Assembly: GCA_003601785.1 (NCBI GenBank)
Contig: PIYA01000022.1
Coordinates: forward strand, 1 to 15,650
Length of the DNA stretch: 15,650 nt
Direction of reading: 5' to 3'
Source of the DNA: Candidatus Bathyarchaeota archaeon
GTDB lineage: Archaea; Thermoproteota; Bathyarchaeia; Bathyarchaeales; Bathycorpusculaceae
Both the position numbers and the translations under genes were made by a program. Positions 6,776 through 13,605 of the stretch are shown one piece after another. Positions within the stretch are counted from its first letter, which is position 1, and every line of letters begins with the position of its first letter. A model generated the notes under the pieces. The model saw only the letters and a program-made list of their open reading frames with translations, had not been told where the DNA came from and searched no databases.

Positions 6776-7855
6776 ATGGCTTCAAAAAAGTTTCAGTTTT
6801 CATGGAAAACTATTCTCTTGCCAGTGTTAGGCTTACTGGCTTTCTTCTTATACCTTTACATATTCAACGTTGACATCCCGAAGATAATCGCGATGGCTCA
6901 ACGCACCGACCTGTACATTTACGTGTTAGCGGCGGTCACCATAGTTTTGGACACTTTTTTCTTCGCCCTATCGTGGCATTTTTTGCTCAATTTCCTTTCC
7001 GTGAAAATTTCTGTTCTAAAATCGTTTCTTTACGTTTGGTTTGGAATATTCGTGGATTTAATTATCCCAGCAGAATCCATAAGCGGAGAGATTACAAGGG
7101 TTTATCTGGTTACAAAAGAACATAACGGAGTGACTGGAAAAGTTGTTGCCTCTCTTGTAGCACATAGGCTTATAGGCATGGGTATAAACGTTTTAAGTCT
7201 GTTTCTGGGAGCCATAACACTGCTTATAGAAAGGCATCTTCACCAAACAATACTTAACCTAATAATGTTCTTAGCCATTGCAACAATAATTTTCCTCGCA
7301 CTCTTGTTGTTCCTATGCGTTAAGGAGAGATGGACCATGAAGATTGTTGACGTCACAATAGGGTTTCTGGAGCGCATATCTAGGGGACGGTGGAAACTGC
7401 AAAAGTTTAGGGGAGACATCTTAGAAGCTGCAAAGACGTTTCACAGTTCAATGAAAGAGTTCGGACACGCCCCAAAAACCCTTGCTAAGGCATCGTTTTC
7501 CTCGGTTGTCGCTTGGATTTTTAGTTTCACAGCCGCTTACCTGGTGTTCCTGTCGATTGGTTACACAGAAATTCACTGGAGCGCTGTGATTGTAACGTGC
7601 TCCATAGTGGTTGTCGTTAAGTCTATCCCTTTGGGGGTTCCCTTTGAGGTAGGCTTACCCGAAATCACTATGTCAACACTGTATATTCTGTTAGGCGTCC
7701 CACCCGATGTTAGCGCAACCGCAACCATATTAACCAGACTCTTAACCGTGTGGTTCAGGTTTTTCATAGGATTCGCTGTGCAACAGTGGCTTGGGATAAA
7801 ATCCACCGTGATGAACTTGCAAGATTTAATGAGAAAGAAAAATGGTGAAGCTTGA
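6776..7855 (+). CDS. Flippase-like integral membrane protein (lysylphosphatidylglycerol synthase TM-region / UPF0104 family)
   Basis: 359 residues with about eight hydrophobic segments. Family hallmarks are the PAESISGEITRVYLV segment (about 98-112), the following SLVAHRLIGM helix (about 126-135) and the C-terminal IPLGVPFEVGLPEITM plus RLLTVWFRFFIGF stretches. The family includes AglD-type and MprF-like flippase domains thought to move or anchor lipid-linked sugars or modified lipids across the membrane. A role in glycolipid or glycoprotein assembly is the usual inference in archaea. No soluble transferase domain is fused. AGGTG lies 9 nt before ATG 6776, and a TATA box at 6722-6732 suggests its own promoter. 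No glycosyltransferase is adjacent, so the substrate cannot be inferred. Confidence 0.85.
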   Translation: MASKKFQFSWKTILLPVLGLLAFFLYLYIFNVDIPKIIAMAQRTDLYIYVLAAVTIVLDTFFFALSWHFLLNFLSVKISVLKSFLYVWFGIFVDLIIPAESISGEITRVYLVTKEHNGVTGKVVASLVAHRLIGMGINVLSLFLGAITLLIERHLHQTILNLIMFLAIATIIFLALLLFLCVKERWTMKIVDVTIGFLERISRGRWKLQKFRGDILEAAKTFHSSMKEFGHAPKTLAKASFSSVVAWIFSFTAAYLVFLSIGYTEIHWSAVIVTCSIVVVVKSIPLGVPFEVGLPEITMSTLYILLGVPPDVSATATILTRLLTVWFRFFIGFAVQQWLGIKSTVMNLQDLMRKKNGEA

Positions 7856-7874
7856 AGCTTTAAAGTTAGAAATC

Positions 7875-7880
7875 TTTTTT
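7875..7880 (+). terminator. T6 tract after the flippase-like gene
   Basis: Run of six T residues 20 nt past the stop, just before the TATA box of the next gene. Consistent with an archaeal oligo-T terminator. Confidence 0.4.
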
Positions 7881-7892
7881 AAAAGTTTAAGG

Positions 7893-7902
7893 TTATATAA
7901 AA
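7893..7902 (+). promoter_or_regulatory. TATA box for the small NitrOD5-like gene
   Basis: TTATATAAAA. The inferred start near 7923 gives a leader of about 21 nt with GAGG 8 nt before the TTG start codon. Confidence 0.55.
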
Positions 7903-7943
7903 CACTAAGAGAATACTGAGCCGCTCTATTAGAGGAAAAACCA

Positions 7944-8276
7944 TTGGCTAAAACTAAATTCGAAAAACTTTTGCTTGAAGCGGTAGATGAAGCGTTCGAT
8001 TCGCTTGGGAACTCGGCTAAACGGGCAATCTACTTTCACTTAGAACGTAAATTTAAGATTTCGAAAAAGGAAATTCCGAATCGCATCAACGATTTCACTA
8101 AAGGACTTGAGAAAATCTTCGGTGTAGGAGCAAAGTTTTTGGAGATACTGATAATAAGGAAAATTTATGAAAAAACGGGTAAATCATTCAAATGGAAAGA
8201 AAACAAAGAATTCCTATTCCAAGAATACGTTGCAGCCGCAAGACACAGTTTCCTAAGGGAAAGAAAGAGAAGTTAG
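7944..8276 (+). CDS. Small alpha-helical protein resembling the archaeal NitrOD5 domain
   Basis: 110 residues from a TTG start, set by GAGG 8 nt upstream and a good TATA box. The sequence looks all-helical: an N-terminal helix (FEKLLLEAVDEAFDSLG), then AKRAIYFHLERKF, a KKEIPNRINDFTKGLEKIFG segment and GAKFLEILIIRKIYEK. It ends in a helix containing FQEYVAAAR. This pattern resembles small single-domain archaeal proteins annotated as NitrOD5 (a proposed output domain of archaeal signalling systems), recalled by pattern and not confirmed by search. No enzymatic residues or membrane segment are visible. Its direct targets are unknown. It is convergent with the DUF35 gene, with 83 bp between their ends. 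Confidence 0.65.
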   Translation: MAKTKFEKLLLEAVDEAFDSLGNSAKRAIYFHLERKFKISKKEIPNRINDFTKGLEKIFGVGAKFLEILIIRKIYEKTGKSFKWKENKEFLFQEYVAAARHSFLRERKRS

Positions 8277-8359
8277 ATTCTGCACATTCGATATTAAAAG
8301 GTGCAGCCGGCTGTAAGCGACAACTTATTTGGTTTTCATGGAACTTTAATTATGCGGAT

Positions 8360-8689
8360 TTAGTTTTCTGGTTTAAACTTAAACCCGTAAATCTTTTTTC
8401 CGTCAACAACCCTTAAAAGTCCCCAAGCAAGCCTCAGCTTCATTCCAACGCTTACTTTTTCACTTGTTATCTGCCCTAAAACTCTGGCTCCATTGTCAAA
8501 CTCAACCACGCCGAGGGTGAGAGGCATGTCCTTTACACCTTCAGAGACCGCGTAAAGCCTAGTGAAAGTTAACAACCTGCATTCACCACTAAGATAAACC
8601 TCCTGAAACTTTTTCCCTCCGCACCTAGGGCATACAACTCGTTTAACCGTGGAAATCCAACCGCAACCCTCACATCTGAATCCTTTCAT
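8360..8689 (-). CDS. DUF35 OB-fold/zinc-ribbon partner of a thiolase-family protein
   Basis: 109 residues. The N-terminal rubredoxin-like zinc ribbon has Cys6-x2-Cys9 and Cys20-x2-Cys23 (FRCEGCG, VCPRCGG). An OB-fold follows (about 32-105) with strands around RLLTFTRLYAV, LTLGVVEFDNGARVLGQI and the GMKLRLAWG turn. DUF35 proteins bind the CoA/acyl substrate and form complexes with thiolase-fold enzymes, as in the archaeal acetoacetyl-CoA thiolase/HMG-CoA synthase assembly and the steroid side-chain aldolase pair. The start ATG 8689 has GGAGG 5 nt upstream, at 8695-8699; longer in-frame starts (GTG 8710, ATG 8746) would overlap the thiolase gene. The 13-nt gap to the thiolase stop implies a co-translated pair. 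Confidence 0.88.
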   Translation of the reverse strand: MKGFRCEGCGWISTVKRVVCPRCGGKKFQEVYLSGECRLLTFTRLYAVSEGVKDMPLTLGVVEFDNGARVLGQITSEKVSVGMKLRLAWGLLRVVDGKKIYGFKFKPEN

Positions 8690-8702
8690 CCTCTCCTCCA
8701 AC

Positions 8703-9881
8703 TCAGTCACCCCTAGCCAGAACAAAGGCGAGAACATTGCTTGCAAACCCGCCTAAATTACATGAAAAAGCCTTTTCAGCGCCTTTAACTTGTCGAGCTT
8801 CAGCCTCCCCTCTAAGCTGCCACGTCAACTCAACCAGTTGAGCAACGCCCGTGGCACCCACCGGATGCCCTCTGGCTTTCAAACCCCCGGAAGGATTTAT
8901 TGGGAGTTCTCCGTCAAGCGAGGTGACTTCTTCCTCTAACGCCTTATGTCCGGTGCCCTTCTTGAAGAATCCTGCATCTTCACTTTCAGCTATTTCAAGT
9001 ATGGTGAAAGCGTCATGAAGCTCGGCGACGTCTATATCTTTGGGAGTAATCTTTGCCATTTTGAAAGCTTGCTGTGAAGCTCTTCGTAACGCTTCGAGAA
9101 CCGTCGGGTCTTCCCTTTCGCAGACAACTGGATTGTCGCTTGCTTGACCTATTCCAGCGATAACTATCGGTGTGTCAACGATTTTTTCGGCTTCTTCCAA
9201 ACTGCAGAGTATGAGAGACGCCGCCCCGTCTGACATTGGACAACAATCATAAAGCCTTAAGGGATCAGCTACAACCGGGTTTTTAGGGTTATCCTCTGAA
9301 AGCAACTCTTCCAAAGTTACAGCCTTCCGTATATGCGCGTAAGGATTCTTGAGAGCGTTTGAATGATTTTTCACGGCAACCATCGCTAGGTGCCTGCGTT
9401 CAACACCGTATTTCTGCATGTAAAGCCTTGTGAACATTGCGGCTAGAGAAGGCAACGTGGCACCTTGCACGTACTCGCTCGGATGACTCATGGTTGCTAT
9501 TAAATCCGTAACTTTGTCGCGTGGTGAACCTCTCATCTTTTCCACACCTGTGACGAGGGCTATATCGCAAAAGCCAGAAGCCACGGCTAAAAAGGCGTTT
9601 CTAACAGCAGAACCTCCTGACGCTGTCCCGTTGGAGATTCCGTCAACCGCTACATTGTACAGTGCAAGCTGGTCTGCTAGAACTGTTGCGAGCAAAGTTT
9701 GTTTGTTAAGTTCTTGTGCAAGCATGTTACCAACGTAAATGGCGCCTATGTCTTTCTCGTCTATGCCAGCATCCCTTATCGCTTCAAGTGATGACTCTGT
9801 CATAAGGTCTGTTAACGTCTTATCCTCGTGTCTGCCGAATTTTGTCATTCCACAGCCTATTATGGCTATTTTTCTAAACAT
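8703..9881 (-). CDS. Thiolase-family protein lacking the usual nucleophilic cysteine
   Basis: 392 residues, full thiolase fold of the archaeal/SCP2-type group. Conserved parts are GVEKMRG (112-118), DCCPMSDGAAS (212-222), ELHDAFT (287-293, His289), GGLKARGHPVGATG (332-345, His339) and a closing CNLGG (374-378). The acyl-accepting Cys of the usual ACASGG motif is replaced: the sequence is NGTASGG with Thr86, encoded ACA. The alternative Cys of the HDCF motif is Ala291. Claisen condensation or thiolysis through a Cys-acyl intermediate is therefore doubtful. A retro-aldol or carrier role, as known for some DUF35-partnered thiolase-fold proteins, is an inference. The start ATG 9881 is preceded by a GGCGA-like site. 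It is divergent from the mutase operon. Database annotation would probably read acetyl-CoA acetyltransferase. Confidence 0.88.
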   Translation of the reverse strand: MFRKIAIIGCGMTKFGRHEDKTLTDLMTESSLEAIRDAGIDEKDIGAIYVGNMLAQELNKQTLLATVLADQLALYNVAVDGISNGTASGGSAVRNAFLAVASGFCDIALVTGVEKMRGSPRDKVTDLIATMSHPSEYVQGATLPSLAAMFTRLYMQKYGVERRHLAMVAVKNHSNALKNPYAHIRKAVTLEELLSEDNPKNPVVADPLRLYDCCPMSDGAASLILCSLEEAEKIVDTPIVIAGIGQASDNPVVCEREDPTVLEALRRASQQAFKMAKITPKDIDVAELHDAFTILEIAESEDAGFFKKGTGHKALEEEVTSLDGELPINPSGGLKARGHPVGATGVAQLVELTWQLRGEAEARQVKGAEKAFSCNLGGFASNVLAFVLARGD

Positions 9882-9990
9882 AACGTTTCGTCGCCTATGT
9901 GTTGAACTCTAATATTTTGAACCGATAAGAAAATAACTTTTTAGGTTTAATGTCATTTAAGTTAAACAAGCATCTAAGGAGCACAATAAA
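9882..9990. promoter_or_regulatory. Divergent promoter region between thiolase and mutase operons
   Basis: 109 bp holding both start regions. On the minus side CAAAATATTA (complement of about 9910-9919) could be the thiolase TATA box. On the plus side AT-rich elements at about 9930-9950 could serve the mutase. An inverted repeat GTTTAA (9945-9950) / TTAAAC (9962-9967) with an 11-nt spacer lies just before the mutase ribosome site AAGGAG (9976-9981) and could be an operator. Confidence 0.45.
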
Positions 9991-11670
9991 ATGTTTGACA
10001 AAGAGGAACTCAACAGGATAATTAAAGAACGAGAGCGTTGGGAAAAAACAACCCTGCCAAAATGGGTTAGCCGACGCCCAGAAAGAAAAAGCGAATTCAA
10101 AAACCTCTCGGAAATCCCGATAAAACGCGTCTACACGCCGGAGGACATAAAAGACATGGATTACACGCGTGACTTAGGTTTTCCAGGCGAGTATCCGTTC
10201 ACCCGTGGATTGCACGCAACTATGTATAGGGGTAGACTGTGGACTATGCGGCAGTTCTCAGGGTATGGCACAGCGGAGCAGACAAACCAACGATTCAAGT
10301 ATCTGCTGAAGGAAGGTGAGACAGGGTTAAGCATAGCCTTTGACTATCCAACCATAAGAGGTTACGATTCAGACCATCCCACGGCTAAGGGTGAGGTAGG
10401 GGTATGCGGAGTCGCCGTGTCCTCCCTTAAGGACATGGAAGTTCTGTTCGACGGGATACCCCTAGACAAGGTTACAACTTCCATGACGATTAATGGTCCA
10501 GCGGCGATGCTTCTTGCCATGTACATAGCGGTAGGAGACAAACAAGGTGTGCCTAGGGAAAAGCTTGGAGGGACAACGCAGAACGATATGCTTAAGGAGT
10601 TTTTCGCTCAGAAACTTATAATATTTCCACCTAAGCCCTCAGTGAAGCTTGTCACGGATATAATAGAGTACTGTGCGAAGAATCTGCCAAAATGGAATCC
10701 GATAAGCATAAGTGGGTATCACATAAGGGAGGCTGGGGCAAACGCTGTGCAGGAGCTTGCCTTCACGCTTTATGACGGAATAACCTATGTTGAGTCATGC
10801 CTTGAAAGAGGAATGAAAGTTGACGAGTTCGCTCCACGCTTATCCTTCTTCTTTTCAGCCCACAACGACTTCTTCGAGGAAATAGCGAAGTTCAGAGCAG
10901 CCCGCAGATTATGGGCAAAGATAATGAGGGAACGCTTCCACGCCAAAAATCCGAGGTCATGGTGGATGCGGATGCACGTCCAAACGGCGGGGTTCACGTT
11001 GACGGCGCAGCAACCATTAAACAATATAATACGGGTTACGATTCAAGCGTTAGCAGCCGTCCTCGGTGGAACACAATCCCTACACACAAACTCTTTCGAT
11101 GAAGCCTTAGCTTTGCCGAGTGAACAAGCCGTGAGAATAGCCTTGAGAACTCAGCAGATAATAGCCCACGAAAGCGGAATTGCAAACACGATAGACCCCT
11201 TAGGAGGCTCATACTACGTTGAAGCCTTGACGAACGAGATGGAGGAAAAAGCTATGGATTACATACAGAAACTGGACGACATGGGCGGGGCGATACCAGC
11301 TATAGAGAAGGGGTTCTTCCAGAAGGAAATCGCTGACAGCGCTTACAAGTATCAGAAGGAGATAGATGAGAAGGAGAGGATAATCGTCGGTGTGAACGAG
11401 TATAAAATAGAAGAGAAGTATCCGATAGAAATTTTAAGGATAGACCCGAAAGTTGAAGAGGAACAGGTTGCAAGACTGCAAAAACTTAGGAGAGAGAGGG
11501 ACAACAGAAAAGTGAAAGAAGCCCTTGAAAAACTCCACTATGAAGCAGAGAAAGACGTGAACCTAATGCCTACAATAATCGAGGCTGTGAAGTCCTACGC
11601 AACCCTAGGTGAGATATGCGATGTGCTACGAGACGTCTACGGAGAGTACAGAGAGTTGATTGTAATCTAA
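9991..11670 (+). CDS. Adenosylcobalamin-dependent acyl-CoA mutase, large catalytic subunit (isobutyryl-CoA mutase-like)
   Basis: 559 residues forming the substrate-binding TIM barrel of the methylmalonyl-CoA mutase family. It lacks a B12 domain, which is the separate next gene. The key segment TRGLHATMYRGRLWTMRQF (71-89) aligns without gaps to P. shermanii numbering: Thr77, Met78, Arg82, Thr85 and Arg87 are kept. The two specificity residues are Phe89 and Gln207 (FFAQK) instead of Tyr89 and Arg207 that hold the free carboxylate in methylmalonyl-CoA mutases. Phe plus Gln, and His75, are the isobutyryl-CoA mutase pattern. Catalytic His244 (SGYHIREAG) is present. Probable reaction: radical carbon-skeleton rearrangement such as isobutyryl-CoA to butyryl-CoA. 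AAGGAG is 9 nt before ATG 9991. First gene of a four-gene operon. Confidence 0.93.
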   Translation: MFDKEELNRIIKERERWEKTTLPKWVSRRPERKSEFKNLSEIPIKRVYTPEDIKDMDYTRDLGFPGEYPFTRGLHATMYRGRLWTMRQFSGYGTAEQTNQRFKYLLKEGETGLSIAFDYPTIRGYDSDHPTAKGEVGVCGVAVSSLKDMEVLFDGIPLDKVTTSMTINGPAAMLLAMYIAVGDKQGVPREKLGGTTQNDMLKEFFAQKLIIFPPKPSVKLVTDIIEYCAKNLPKWNPISISGYHIREAGANAVQELAFTLYDGITYVESCLERGMKVDEFAPRLSFFFSAHNDFFEEIAKFRAARRLWAKIMRERFHAKNPRSWWMRMHVQTAGFTLTAQQPLNNIIRVTIQALAAVLGGTQSLHTNSFDEALALPSEQAVRIALRTQQIIAHESGIANTIDPLGGSYYVEALTNEMEEKAMDYIQKLDDMGGAIPAIEKGFFQKEIADSAYKYQKEIDEKERIIVGVNEYKIEEKYPIEILRIDPKVEEEQVARLQKLRRERDNRKVKEALEKLHYEAEKDVNLMPTIIEAVKSYATLGEICDVLRDVYGEYRELIVI

Positions 11671-11685
11671 GAGGAGATGGTGGAG

Positions 11686-12093
11686 ATGCATGGTGAAAGA
11701 AAGATTAGGGTTCTGATAGCCAAGCCAGGTCTCGACAGCCACGACAGAGGAGCAAAAATCGTGGCGAGAGCTTTAAGAGACGCTGGAATGGAAGTGATCT
11801 ACACGGGTTTAAGGCAAACTCCCGAGCAGATAGTTGAGACAGCCCTTCAAGAAGATGTTGACGTCATAGGCTTAAGCATTCTCTCAGGAGCCCACAACAC
11901 GCTTTTTCCGAGAATAATGGAGCTTCTCAAACAGAAAGGCTTAACAGACGTTTTAGTAGTGGCTGGAGGGATAATTCCAGACGAAGACGTGCCCGAACTG
12001 GAGAAACTGGGGATAAAAGGGTTCTTTGGACCTGGAACACCTACAGATAAAATAGTGCAGTTTATCTTTGAGAACGCTCCCAAAAGAAGTTAA
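11686..12093 (+). CDS. Acyl-CoA mutase small subunit, B12-binding
   Basis: 135 residues forming one B12-binding Rossmann-like domain. The base-off/His-on motif is Lys13-Pro-Gly-Leu-Asp17-Ser-His19-x-x-Gly22, His19 being the lower cobalt ligand and Asp17/Lys13 its relay. The usual Gly between Asp and His is Ser18. The LSILSGAH stretch and AGGIIPDED loop contact the cofactor tail. It pairs with the large subunit, as in two-gene archaeal mutases and bacterial isobutyryl-CoA mutase. GAGGAG at 11671-11676 directly abuts ATG 11677 but is 9 nt from ATG 11686, so the latter is preferred; the longer form would add only three residues. The gap after the large subunit is 15 nt. Confidence 0.93.
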   Translation: MHGERKIRVLIAKPGLDSHDRGAKIVARALRDAGMEVIYTGLRQTPEQIVETALQEDVDVIGLSILSGAHNTLFPRIMELLKQKGLTDVLVVAGGIIPDEDVPELEKLGIKGFFGPGTPTDKIVQFIFENAPKRS

Positions 12094-12114
12094 AATCAAA
12101 GCCGTGTAAGGTCC

Positions 12115-13068
12115 TTGTCGGAAATTGAAGAGATAGTTCAAGGCGTGCTCGCCGGAGACCGTAGAAGCATAGCTAAAGCCATAACAGTTATTGAAAACAA
12201 CCCGGAGAAAGCCCGTAGAATAATAGCCTCAATTTATCCACACACTGGAAAAGCACATGTGATTGGGGTAACGGGTCCAGGTGGCTCTGGAAAAAGCACA
12301 CTAATCGAGAAGATTATCAGAGAGTACAGGCGAAGGGGAAAAACCGTTGGAGTTGTAGCTGTGGACCCGACGAGTCCCTTCACAGGCGGCGCGTTTTTAG
12401 GTGACAGAATACGAATGCAAGAGCTAAGCGTGGATGAAGGTGTCTTCATACGCAGTATGGCAACCCGAAACTATCTCGGGGGAATAGCCAGAGCAACGAA
12501 AGACGCTGTGAAAGTTTTGGATGCTTCAGGTAGAGACGTGGTGATTGTGGAAACTGTGGGTGCTGGACAATCAGAGGTTGAAATAATTAAAGTGGCTCAG
12601 ACGATAGTAGTTGTCTTCGCACCAGGCTTGGGAGATGAGATTCAAGCGATAAAAGCTGGGGTAATGGAGATAGGGGACATATTCGTTGTGAACAAGGCTG
12701 ACCGAGAGAACGTGGACAAATCCGTCATGGACATCCGAGCGATGCTACAGCTGAGCAACAAGGAACAAGCATGGACACCTCCGGTGTTAAAAACAATAGC
12801 ATTAACAGGTGATGGCGTCGCCAAACTTATTGAAAAAATAGAGGAACACAGACGATTTCTGGAAAGAGAAGCTGGACGTGAAAAAGCCAGAGAAAAAGCT
12901 GAAACAGAACTTGTGGAAGCCATAAAAGAGAAAGTTGCAAGTTTAATGATAGAGGAATTAGAAAAAGAAGGGGAGTTCGAAAGTTATTTACAGAAGATTC
13001 TGCGAAGAGAGATAGACCCAATGAGCGCGGCTGAAAAAATCTTAAAGAAGAAACTTGGAGGGTGTTGA
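12115..13068 (+). CDS. meaB: MeaB/ArgK-type GTPase chaperone of the B12-dependent mutase
   Basis: 317 residues, standard length for this G3E-family P-loop GTPase. Walker A is GPGGSGKST (54-62). It is followed by DPTSPFTGGAFLGDRIRM (84-101), a switch-like ETVGAGQSE (146-154) and the guanine-specificity motif NKAD (193-196). The C-terminal helices used for dimerisation are highly charged. MeaB gates cofactor loading into the mutase and helps eject damaged cobalamin, using GTP. Its place directly after the two mutase subunits supports the same job here. The start is TTG 12115; the AAGGT at 12108-12112 is unusually close (2 nt), and no other in-frame start lies just upstream. The old ArgK name (arginine kinase) is a historical misnomer. 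Confidence 0.95.
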   Translation: MSEIEEIVQGVLAGDRRSIAKAITVIENNPEKARRIIASIYPHTGKAHVIGVTGPGGSGKSTLIEKIIREYRRRGKTVGVVAVDPTSPFTGGAFLGDRIRMQELSVDEGVFIRSMATRNYLGGIARATKDAVKVLDASGRDVVIVETVGAGQSEVEIIKVAQTIVVVFAPGLGDEIQAIKAGVMEIGDIFVVNKADRENVDKSVMDIRAMLQLSNKEQAWTPPVLKTIALTGDGVAKLIEKIEEHRRFLEREAGREKAREKAETELVEAIKEKVASLMIEELEKEGEFESYLQKILRREIDPMSAAEKILKKKLGGC

Positions 13069-13072
13069 ACTT

Positions 13073-13603
13073 ATGCCTAAACTCAAACAAGGATTTGTTC
13101 AGCTGTATACTGGAAACGGGAAGGGAAAGACCTCGGCGGCTTTCGGACTTGCCTTGAGAGCAATCGGCAGAGGATTAAAGGTTTACATAATCCAGTTCAT
13201 CAAGGGTGGTTTCGATTCCGGTGAGTGGTACATTGTTGACAAACTCCCAAATCTCACGTTGAAAACCTTCGGCAGAGGTAAGTTTATAACAAAGAAACCA
13301 CCGCCGGAGGAAGATGTCAAACTTGCGGAGGAAGCCTTGAGGTTGGCTGAAACCGTTGTGAAGAGCGGTGAATACGACGTAGTAATATTGGATGAGGTTA
13401 ACGTTGCCCTAAGCCTAGGCTTGATAAGCCTTGAAAGAGTTTTGGAACTTGTGAGAAACAAACCAAAGCATGTTGAGCTTGTGCTAACCGGAAGATACGC
13501 GCCAGACGAGCTTATTGAAGCAGCCGATTTGGTTACGGAAATGAGGGAGATTAAGCATCCCTTTAACAGGGGTGTCCAAGCCAGAGAGGGTATAGAATAC
13601 TAG
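13073..13603 (+). CDS. cobO: Cob(I)alamin / cob(I)yrinic acid a,c-diamide adenosyltransferase (CobA/CobO/BtuR type)
   Basis: 176 residues. The inverted P-loop GNGKGKTS (14-21) at the N-terminus, ILDEVNVAL (105-113), VLTGRYAPDELIEAADLVTEM (from 137) and the closing IKHPFNRGVQAREGIEY are all signatures of the BtuR family. It transfers the adenosyl group of ATP to Co(I) corrinoid, making adenosylcobalamin. It is the fourth gene of the mutase operon, 4 nt after the meaB stop, which points to cofactor supply for this mutase. GGAGGGTG (13057-13064) overlaps the meaB end and is 8 nt from ATG 13073; the in-frame upstream start inside meaB is not needed. Its 3' end is only 2 nt from that of the convergent kinase-like gene. 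Confidence 0.95.
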   Translation: MPKLKQGFVQLYTGNGKGKTSAAFGLALRAIGRGLKVYIIQFIKGGFDSGEWYIVDKLPNLTLKTFGRGKFITKKPPPEEDVKLAEEALRLAETVVKSGEYDVVILDEVNVALSLGLISLERVLELVRNKPKHVELVLTGRYAPDELIEAADLVTEMREIKHPFNRGVQAREGIEY

Positions 13604-13605
13604 TT

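Noticed and set aside
8302..8311. Palindrome CAGCCGGCTG between two convergent genes
   Set aside because: Only 10 bp, no T-tract follows, and no repeat copies were noticed elsewhere; too short to call a terminator or site.
8192..8416. 74-residue plus-strand ORF overlapping the NitrOD5-like gene
   Set aside because: It reads a second frame through the end of that gene and then non-coding sequence. It has no ribosome site, and its composition is not coherent.
9600..9640. Sequencing error as the cause of the missing thiolase Cys
   Set aside because: ACA to TGT/TGC needs at least two substitutions, and the frame is intact on both sides, so a real substitution is more likely.
9490..9738. Plus-strand ORF inside the thiolase gene
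   Set aside because: Antisense shadow of a well-supported gene; no family pattern and no ribosome site.
8703..9881. Acetoacetyl-CoA thiolase of the mevalonate-pathway complex
   Set aside because: No HMG-CoA synthase gene is adjacent, and the nucleophilic Cys is absent.
9991..11670. Plain methylmalonyl-CoA mutase assignment
   Set aside because: Family membership is right, but the two residues that bind the substrate carboxylate are Phe and Gln, so the specific name is not supported.
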